DNA from: Pinus tabuliformis
Taxonomy: Eukaryota > Streptophyta > Pinopsida > Pinales > Pinaceae
NCBI GenBank assembly: GCA_031772625.1
Contig: CM062820.1
Coordinates: 89,698,988-89,762,987, forward strand
Direction: 5' to 3'
Length of the DNA stretch: 64,000 nt
Shown: positions 56,785 to 64,000 of the stretch, piece after piece
Numbering within the stretch: position 1 is the stretch's first letter
Layout of the letters: each line of letters begins with the position of its first letter
The notes under the pieces: generated by a model
What the model saw: the letters and a program-made list of their open reading frames with translations, nothing else
Database searches by the model: none
Told to the model about the DNA's origin: nothing
Translations under genes and position numbers: made by a program

Positions 56785-58240
56785 AACTGTTGTTACAAAA
56801 GAGTCTTCCTCACATAGAGGGATTCACTAAAATATTCTTCCTCACATAGAGGAATTCACCAACTGCTTCAGATGCAGTTCCACAACCAATCAAAAGAGTC
56901 TTCCTCTTAACAGAGGGATTCACCTGAGACTGTGCTGAAGAGCACCTTCCTCTTGACAGAGGGATTCACCTGAGACTGTGCTGAAGAGCACCTTCCTCTT
57001 GACAGAGGGATTCACCAGTATATGTTGAAAAGCATCTTCCTCTTGACAGAGGGATTCTCCAACATGCCTTCTTCAGAGGCACTTCAATCTGTCTCTTACA
57101 TTCATTTAGCACATACGCGCTGCAGCGTATTGCCTTTTGTTTTCTCAACAGAACAACTGCAAAGATTTCACGCTGTTGTGTTTTCTTTGCATTACATTTC
57201 ACTTGCGCTACTGCGCATTCCCTTCCTGTTGTTTTCACAATGAACAACAACCAAAACTTCACGCTGCTGCCTGCTCCCCTTCATTGATTACAATCGCACT
57301 GCTGCTGTGTCTCACTTGCATTTCAGATGCAAACAACAAAAACTGCATTCATATGCATTGCTGCGCTTCTACCTTCTCTCTCAACAGACAACCACAAAAC
57401 TTACATTACAATCCATATCTGCACTGCTGTGCATTTTTCCTTTTCTGCGCTCCTCTACGCTGCTGCGTCTACTCTGCTCTCTGTCTTCAAAATTAACACT
57501 GCTGAAGCACTGCTGTGTCTGCACTGCTGTGCATTTTTCAAAAACAAAATACTCTGTCTCTTCTGGAACAATTACTCTGTCCCAGCTTACAAATTTTCAC
57601 ACTTACTGTAAAAAAAAACTGACTGCACTACTGTGCATTTCATTCTTTGTCTCAGCCAAAAAAAAAATTACACTGCGCTGCACATGTTTCCCTTTCTTTT
57701 ACTTCTTCGCACTGCTGTGCGTTTCATCACTTCCAAAAAAAATTTCCATCTGCTACATATTACACTCACTCTACTGTGTGTTTAATTTCACTGCATTCTC
57801 AAACACTGGGCATTTAAGCTTTGTTGCGTTTTGCCCTCTTCTCATTACCACAAAAAAATTTCACTTCTGCACACTGCTGCATGTTTTTCTTCCTTTTGTT
57901 TTCAAAAAGGACAATAACCAAAAAACTTCATTGTACTTACATTCGCACTGCTGTGCGTAAAAACATTTCTTTTCACCGCGCTGCTGCACTTCACATTTCA
58001 ATGCTGCCCCTTTTTCTTCTCCGCACTTCTGTGCATATTGCATTGCATATGTGATAAAAAACAAAGCAAAAACATTACATTTTTCAACACCGCTGCATAT
58101 TACATTTCAAAGGGATTAACAAAAAGATTTCATTTGCGCTCTGCTGCGCTGCAATACATCCTCCACGCAATCTCCATGCCCTGCAGACTTTTCTTTTCTG
58201 CTCTTATGGCAGATTTAATTTCATGTCTCTCCCTTATAAG
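56785..58240 (-). repeat. LTR-like insert with an array of small covarying inverted repeats
   Basis: First part (56800-57062): six copies of CTTCCTC-(T/A)(T/C)-A-AGAGGGATTCACC. Second part (57110-58200): roughly twenty units such as TGCAC-TGCT-GTGCA (57420-57433), CGCAC-TGCT-GTGCG (57708-57721), TGCGC-TACT-GCGCA (57204-57217) and ATACGC-GCTGCA-GCGTAT (57113-57130). The order (GTTGTTACAAAA, CTTCCTC-AGAGGG, then the units) matches element B LTRs from about 27648 onward, in the same orientation. It therefore looks like a captured, expanded LTR piece. No coding capacity. Confidence 0.8.
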
Positions 58241-58356
58241 AATATAATTCAGCAAGGATTTCATAAGAATCCATTCACCAATAGCTTCAACGATAATGAT
58301 CAAGAATTACAGGCTCCCCCTTAATGTATGCATTGTTTTCTTTCAGCAAAGTTTTC

Positions 58357-59916
58357 TCAAAAGAAACTTAGATCAGCTTGAGAGCTCAAGGGACTTTCAG
58401 ACTGTATTTCCTTCCTTCTCCATACTTGTGTAACTTTCTTCTTTTGCATGGGTCTAGCTTGCGTAGGAGCCCATGTTAAGTTATAATCACGTGCCATATG
58501 CCCAATGTTATGACACTTGAAACATTCTACATTTCTCATGAATAAGAATTCATGATTTCTTCTTGCAAAATTGTTTCTTGGAGATTGTCGAAGACTACAA
58601 CATCTATCTCTATGAAATGCTCTACAGTCTTTTGCCATATGACCAAAGTTTGAACAAGAATAACAATAACCAAAAAATGAACTTTGGTACCTGGGAGATG
58701 GAGGTTTCCTTGATGTACTTCTGAAGCCTTGCTGCCTTGAGATCCTTTGATGATAACCATTGCCTCTTACCTCTTTGACATCATCTACATTTCTTCTTGG
58801 AGCTGGTTTTCTACTTGGAGTAGGATTTCTTCTGTTGTAGCCTTGATCTTTCTCCTTGCCTTTGCTGGAACTAGGAGCATCACAATTTCTTTCTGGCTTC
58901 TTCACATCTCCTTTGCTTAAGGCATTTTCATTCTTGTTTGAGGGTTCACCTACATACCCAAGTCCTGATTTATCAGATGGAGATCTGTGATAGTTGAGCA
59001 TGTCATCCAAGGCAAGAGAGCTCTTCATGATTTTGTTCATCCCTTCAACCTTTTTCCTGAGGAGGACAATCTCTTCTTCCAATTTTTCACACTCATTATT
59101 TTTCTTTGCAAGTTGTTCCTCAGTTTCTTCTTTGCTACGAGTAGCTTTAGCTGCTACTATTTTAAGGGAGATAATATTTGACTTCATTTTAGAGATTTCT
59201 GCTTGACTTCCTTCCATTTTCTTTTCAGCTTCTTGTGCCTGCTTCCTGGCTTCTTGTAGTTCAGACTTAAGGGAGGAGACCTCTACCTTGTACTGTCCAA
59301 TCTCTTCTACAAGTTTGTTCACTCTCTTATGCCTTTGTTCAAGTTGATTTGACAAGATATCTTCCTGTTTTTTTACTTTATTCAACTGATTTGTCATGGA
59401 GATGACTTCTTCATGATGCTTCCTCTTGCTTTGATCAAGTTCCTTCTCAAGCTTGGCAATCTCTTCATCCCTTTCTTTTACTTGAAGTTTGATGAGGTCA
59501 ATCTTCTCACTTTCAGCTTCTATGATGGGTTCAGAATTTTCTTCTTGACTGATGGTCATGGTCAGTGCTCCCTTTGCATGAAGGTCATGAAGTCTGTCCC
59601 ATATATCCTTTGCTGATGAATATTTTTCTAGATTCTTCTTTACAGAATCAGGCAGTCCATCCAAGATTATTTTTGCTGCTTGTGCATTACACTCCTTGGA
59701 TTCTCTATCCATCTTGCTATCATCAATCATTGATTCCCAAATTTCAATCCCTTGAGACTGTAAGACAGTCCTCATTTTTATTTCCCACATATCAAAATTT
59801 CCATTAAACCTTGAAGCCTCAAATAGAATGCTTTCAAATAGATTTTCTTCTATTTTAGTAGAAGTGGGAGACACATTTTTAGGAGGATTGGAGACTTTCT
59901 TCTTTGACTTTGCCAT
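58357..59916 (-). CDS. Intact coiled-coil gag with two zinc knuckles (519 aa)
   Basis: Capsid-type protein that would package element RNA. The start ATG at 59916 (MAKSKKKVSNPPKN) follows the shared leader directly. Residues 34-115 are a copia gag-like N-terminal domain (FNGNFDMWEIKMRTVLQSQG, KDIWDRLHDLHAKGALTM). Residues about 136-297 form a long coiled coil. Residues 300-410 are a basic, Ser/Pro-rich linker. Knuckle 1 is CYSCSNFGHMAKDC (418-431, canonical); knuckle 2 is CFKCHNIGHMARDY (465-478, last Cys changed to Tyr). It ends without fusion to protease. It is closely similar to the broken gag of element A but lacks an acidic block present there. Unbroken over 519 codons, it may be expressed. 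Coiled-coil gag is unusual for copia; function beyond gag is unknown. Confidence 0.88.
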   Translation of the reverse strand: MAKSKKKVSNPPKNVSPTSTKIEENLFESILFEASRFNGNFDMWEIKMRTVLQSQGIEIWESMIDDSKMDRESKECNAQAAKIILDGLPDSVKKNLEKYSSAKDIWDRLHDLHAKGALTMTISQEENSEPIIEAESEKIDLIKLQVKERDEEIAKLEKELDQSKRKHHEEVISMTNQLNKVKKQEDILSNQLEQRHKRVNKLVEEIGQYKVEVSSLKSELQEARKQAQEAEKKMEGSQAEISKMKSNIISLKIVAAKATRSKEETEEQLAKKNNECEKLEEEIVLLRKKVEGMNKIMKSSLALDDMLNYHRSPSDKSGLGYVGEPSNKNENALSKGDVKKPERNCDAPSSSKGKEKDQGYNRRNPTPSRKPAPRRNVDDVKEVRGNGYHQRISRQQGFRSTSRKPPSPRYQSSFFGYCYSCSNFGHMAKDCRAFHRDRCCSLRQSPRNNFARRNHEFLFMRNVECFKCHNIGHMARDYNLTWAPTQARPMQKKKVTQVWRRKEIQSESPLSSQADLSFF

Positions 59917-60101
59917 TCTTAACTATGTTTAAAATACCTGACTGTGTTTTTAAAATCACTGACTGTTTCTTCAACAGCAACACAGAAAAACTTGAGAAAT
60001 ACCTGGATCCTTTTGCCTGAGACTTCACTCTGCTGGAGAAGACTTACTGCAGTAAAAATCTTTCCTTCAGCTTCTTTGTCACTTTTAAAGAGCCTGGACC
60101 A

Positions 60102-60113
60102 GCTCTAATACCA
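60102..60113 (-). other. Element C primer-binding site
   Basis: Minus-strand TGGTATTAGAGC, one change from the iMet-tRNA complement, one base from the LTR. Confidence 0.88.
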
Positions 60114-60114
60114 C

Positions 60115-61310
60115 TGTTGGGGATTTTTCTGGTAAAATCCCAAAAACAAACAAACTGAAAACACAGAGGCAATGCTCTGTTTCCTTCTCTCCACAAGATC
60201 TTTTGCACAGGGAAGCTTAAAAAAAATTTCTTGAGAATAGAGTATTACACACCCACACAAAGAGATTTGTATTCATTAAAATATAATGCCTGATACATAT
60301 TCATCCTCTTTTACTGAGAGGGATTCACCAAAAATACATTCAACCAACAAAAATAAAACTCTGTCTCCTCCTGAGAATTTACACTGCTGGGTAAAATTCT
60401 CATTTTCTTTTACTGCTGTAAAACCCTTTTTACATTTACTGGTGTGAAAACTATTTTACTCATACTGCTGTAAAACAAATTTTTACATATGCAGTAATAA
60501 AAAAACATTATGTGCTCACACTCCTCGCACTGTTGTGCAATGTATATACTCCCTGCTTCATAAAAAAACAACGCATATAAAAACTTTCTACCAAAACATA
60601 TGCGCTTCCCTCTGTTCTGTCTTTATGCACTGCTGTGCAATAACCTTGTTTTCTTTTGCTGCCACCTGCTCTGATTTCATCCCATGTGCGAAATGTAAAA
60701 TATTACATCCCTTAAACTTATGCGCTCCCCCTTGTTTTTCTTAGCTTGCACTGCTGTGCAAAAACCTTGGTTTTCGCTGCTGCTTCATTTCTCAATGGTC
60801 AACGCAACAAAAACTTAACATATATAATATGTATGCCATACAAAAAAAATATAATACGTAAGAGCATATGCCCATACCTCCGACTTATAAAAAAAACATT
60901 AAAACTAAAGACTCTTACCAATACTTCTACGGACACAATTAAAGCATTGAATTTCTTTACCGGCGGTCAACCAAACTTCAACTTTACTCCACACAAGTAT
61001 TTAATGCAGCTTCGAGTGCATGTTTAAACGATGGACGGCGGAGAACGAAGAACCCCATCGGACGGCTGGAATGAATATCGGAAGGCCCCTTGTTACCGAA
61101 CTTTACGTCCCGATATGGCAGGTGGTTTTGCAAAAAGTGCTGGACGCGTGGAGAAATTTCACTGGATCGGACTCGACTGTCCGGAAACTGCTTTCATGAA
61201 AAAGCTGTCCGAAATTTGTCAGGGGTTTGCTGAGCGGTTTTCTGCTGCCGTTGCTGTCCAACTCTCGGCGTTCGCAACCTCTGCCTGCAGTTGGAATTAT
61301 ACTTTCAACA
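60115..61310 (-). repeat. Element C 5' LTR (minus sense)
   Basis: 1196 bp, near identical to the 3' LTR; differences are scattered single bases. Confidence 0.93.
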
Positions 61311-61912
61311 GTTTTCTGCAATCTTCCTCCCTCTAGGAGCGTACACGTAAATTATGATTTCACCGAAGTAATAGTCAAAATTGCATGAAAGACTTCGGCT
61401 TACCACAATGGAAATTGACAATAGGGAAGGTGAGAGCTCACCAGATTAAGCGTCCAACTTTTTCCAAAACTAAGTTTATGTTTTTGTCTAGTTACCATTT
61501 TTATCTTGATATTATTTTTTAATTAATATTTTTTATCATAAAATGTTACCGTCATATTGTTCAACTTGTAAATATAAATAATGGTTATGTTTATAAATAT
61601 ATGCTAGTATTTGCACTGCATGTTGTAAAAGAAAAGTCTTAAGGCAATGGCATAAGAAACTCAAAAATTTATGCAATTTTGTTTAAAGTGAAGGATTTAT
61701 GAAAATGCTCTTCATTAAGATTATGTGATTTAAATCAAACATTTCATAACAAAGTAATTTCATATCACCTTAATTCATAATGCAATGGATAATAGTTTTT
61801 TTTCATTAGAAATTAGTCTAATTTTATGAAGAAAGCTTTATACAAAGACTTTAGCAGTAAGGGGAACATTAACAAACTCTCTCAACATTTGTTACATGAT
61901 GTTGTTAATTTC

Positions 61913-62138
61913 GTTACTTGTTTCTTTTTATCCTTATTTTACTCGTGTAAAATGTCCAAACTATAAAATAATAGTTTATTTGTTGTTTCTTTGAACCATT
62001 GTATTTTATCTAAATCAATCATTTAGTTACTTGTTTCTTTTTATCCTTATTTTACTCGTGTAAAATGTCCAAACTATAAAATAATAGTTTATTTGTTGTT
62101 TCTTTGAACCATTGTATTTTATCTAAATCAATCATTTC
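61913..62138. repeat. Near-exact tandem duplication, 113-bp period
   Basis: GTTACTTGTTTCTTTTTATC starts copies at 61913 and 62026; no difference seen in most of the unit. Confidence 0.92.
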
Positions 62139-62344
62139 CATAGCCTCAACTAGGTGCCCATCATTATCTTTCCATATTGACTCAACGTCTTCAAATGTAT
62201 TTCATAAATTTGGTATAATAAATGTTGGTGGAAAACCAATATATTTCACTTTGTAGAAAGGAGTGTACATTGCTCGGGGTAAAATTGTATTGCTCTTACC
62301 ATGTGATGATGTCATCTAGATATTGAATCTTTCTCGCCACTTAG

Positions 62345-62590
62345 GAAATCCCCCATTCTAAATGTTGTTTGACCATGATGATATTATCATCATAATCCTT
62401 CTTCGTGAGAATATCATTTAAAATTTCAATGATAAGTGGCACAACTGGTTCCTCACAATTCTAAAACTGCCCATTCTAATTGTTATTTGACCATGATAAT
62501 ATTGGCATCATAATCCTTGTCCGAGAATATCATTTAAGAAGTCAATGATAAGTGGCACAATTGGTTCCTCACAATTGTGAAAGTAAAGGA
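62345..62590. repeat. Tandem duplication, about 120-bp period
   Basis: Copies share GAGAATATCATTTAA and CAATGATAAGTGGCACAA, followed by TGGTTCCTCACAATT; moderately diverged. Confidence 0.85.
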
Positions 62591-63705
62591 CAAATTCATT
62601 CACATTATGTTTGAAAACTTTATACTAAGAGTCTTCATTCATGAAATTTTGTATCTTCTCCTTTTGTTGTTTTAATTTGTGTCATCTGGAAAAAATATTT
62701 CTGGAATAACCTATGTTATTGCTATCTTAACAGTGCTTGTTTGACTTTAATCACAACTAAGTTTGTAGTTTCAATTGGAAATTTCATGCCTCAATTCCAT
62801 TTTTGTTATAGTAGGCAAAGATCCCTAAAAGCTATAGATGAATCCTCATCATGGAAGCTAGGAGGTAGCTCATTAATCATCTATTCATCCAAAGTTGTTG
62901 TTGGTAGCTTCACCAGTGATGCCTAAGCCTCATGTTAATACATTAATACTTTACATGGGAAACTTGTGGGTACTTTTGTTTAAGGTCGACGTATATTGGC
63001 CTTGAATGATACTATATTGAGCCTACACGATGGTGCAAAATTTAGCAGGCTAGAAATCACTAGAGAACATTTATAACCAATCTACCTCCTATTAGTATGT
63101 ATAAATAAATCAATATATGTTTGTTCCTCTCAGGCTGATAGGGAATCCAGAAAGGAAAACATGAGATCATGGCGAGGGGGTTTTCAGAGGCAAAACAATA
63201 TCCACTAAGTAAACTCTTTCATCTTGAAACTCAACCATAACTAACCATCTAAACATGAAAACAACATAAACAATCCAACAATTTATTTCTGGTCAAAACA
63301 AATTTCTGGAAGGAAAAACAGAAGTCATATGACTCTGGACATCTAAGGATGAATGTACTTTTTGCATCTCTGAAGGAAAAAGGAAATGAAGTGTCATGTA
63401 ATAAGGTCGAAATACACAGACCTGAATCTTCCTCAAGTTGTTGTAGTCTCGAAATTCGGCTCCTGTAGCAGAGCTAATGGTTCTTAGTTAGAACACTTAA
63501 AACATTGTGAAATTGAGACTTGTTTTATTGAAAAGTATATATTATTATGTGGAACTATGTCTTTAATTAGCATGACTTGTTCAGTTGTATATATCTGTTA
63601 AAAAGAAATAATGTTGTACTCATGATTTTTTGCATTACTATGGATGGATTTATTTTATTGAACCATTTGTTGCATTATTAAAATGGCTAGTAATTGTAAT
63701 ATATT

Positions 63706-63860
63706 AATTGCAACCCCTACATTTGTCTCCGGTAAGAAACAAAAGTTATCACCAAATTTGGAGTTATTAACGTTCAATTCTCTACAACCCCTACATTTGT
63801 CTCAGCAATGCCGGTAAAAAATGAAAGTTATCACCAAATTTGGAGTTATTAAAGTTTTCT
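63706..63860. repeat. Tandem duplication, about 74-bp period
   Basis: CAACCCCTACATTTGTCTC and AAAGTTATCACCAAATTTGG, followed by AGTTATTAA, repeated twice. Confidence 0.88.
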
Positions 63861-64000
63861 TTTCTTGCCATTTGGGAGCCATGGATATTTAAATGGCTAA
63901 AATATTTTTGTTTATAATATTGATGCTATCCGTAGATGGAAATTTAGATTAATTCAATAATCCTGTTTTCTGAGACTTGCATTTTTGGTTTTATTTTTAT

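Larger units (their letters stand above)
55572..61310 (-). mobile_element. Element C: gag-only copia-type element (TR-GAG-like) with LTR-like insert
   Basis: A complete 5.74-kb insertion with target duplication GTTTT (55567-55571 and 61311-61315). LTRs are 1198 and 1196 bp and nearly identical. On the minus strand: PBS, leader, one intact gag frame, then 1.5 kb of LTR-like repeat sequence, PPT and 3' LTR. No pol at all. High LTR identity and an intact gag make it the youngest-looking insertion in the window (inference). Confidence 0.93.
61316..64000. other. No gene seen; AT-rich with local duplications
   Basis: No coding sequence recognised. On the minus strand the duplicated segments at 62345-62590 encode similar peptides (NCEEPIVPLIIDFLNDIL and NCEEPVVPLIIEILNDIL), which I cannot assign. 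Confidence 0.4.

Overview
The window reads as nuclear DNA of a seed plant, most probably a conifer. It is AT-rich and almost free of host genes. It is packed with plant-type retroelements that have LTRs, tRNA-iMet primer sites and plant-style domain order. It also carries the 3' part of a Penelope-like element with a GIY-YIG endonuclease, a class known in plants mainly from conifers (the Dryad elements). The genus is not determined. No complete, evidently functional host gene was found. Host-derived pieces are exon-sized or broken: an F-box/PP2-like exon (26.6 kb), a BRX-domain exon (32.7-33.0 kb, minus), a threonine synthase C-terminal piece (44.5 kb, minus) and a ribosomal protein S16 piece (55.3 kb).

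Layout. 1-6.5 kb: decayed Ty3/gypsy remnant (gag zinc knuckles plus a retropepsin-like domain), a repeat-rich noncoding stretch and one LTR. 7.7-15.7 kb: a nearly full-length plant L1-type LINE with a duplicated 5' monomer, ORF1, endonuclease, RT, zf-RVT and RNase H, broken by stops and frameshifts. 17.0-21.3 kb: a noncoding LTR element (LARD-like, minus) with TSD TAGTG. 21.5-25.1 kb: a minus-strand LTR fragment next to a decayed Ty1/copia pol (plus). 27.5-32.6 kb: copia element B (minus, TSD AAAAG), whose 979-codon open frame lacks the reverse transcriptase. 35.6-40.3 kb: element A (plus, TSD CGCAA), a coiled-coil gag joined to the tail of a B-like RNase H. 46.1-49.3 kb: a hAT transposon (minus) with 8-bp TSD GTTACTAG. 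50.4-52.5 kb: Penelope-like remnant (minus) with a downstream hammerhead-ribozyme-like fold. 55.6-61.3 kb: element C (minus, TSD GTTTT), gag-only, with an LTR-like insert. The gaps are AT-rich with local tandem duplications.

How the parts relate. Elements A, B and C share LTR ends, primer-binding site, leader and polypurine tract, but carry different coding cargo. A and C have gag without polymerase; B has gag, protease and integrase without reverse transcriptase. None could retrotranspose alone, so they look like a mosaic set that depends on an autonomous relative (inference). All three carry in their LTRs repeated small inverted repeats of the form GCAC-AGCA-GTGC, always in the same orientation relative to the element. 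The arm sequences vary but stay complementary. In element C a further array of roughly twenty such units fills the space where pol would be. This array, and the hammerhead-like fold beside the Penelope remnant, are the most interesting signals here.
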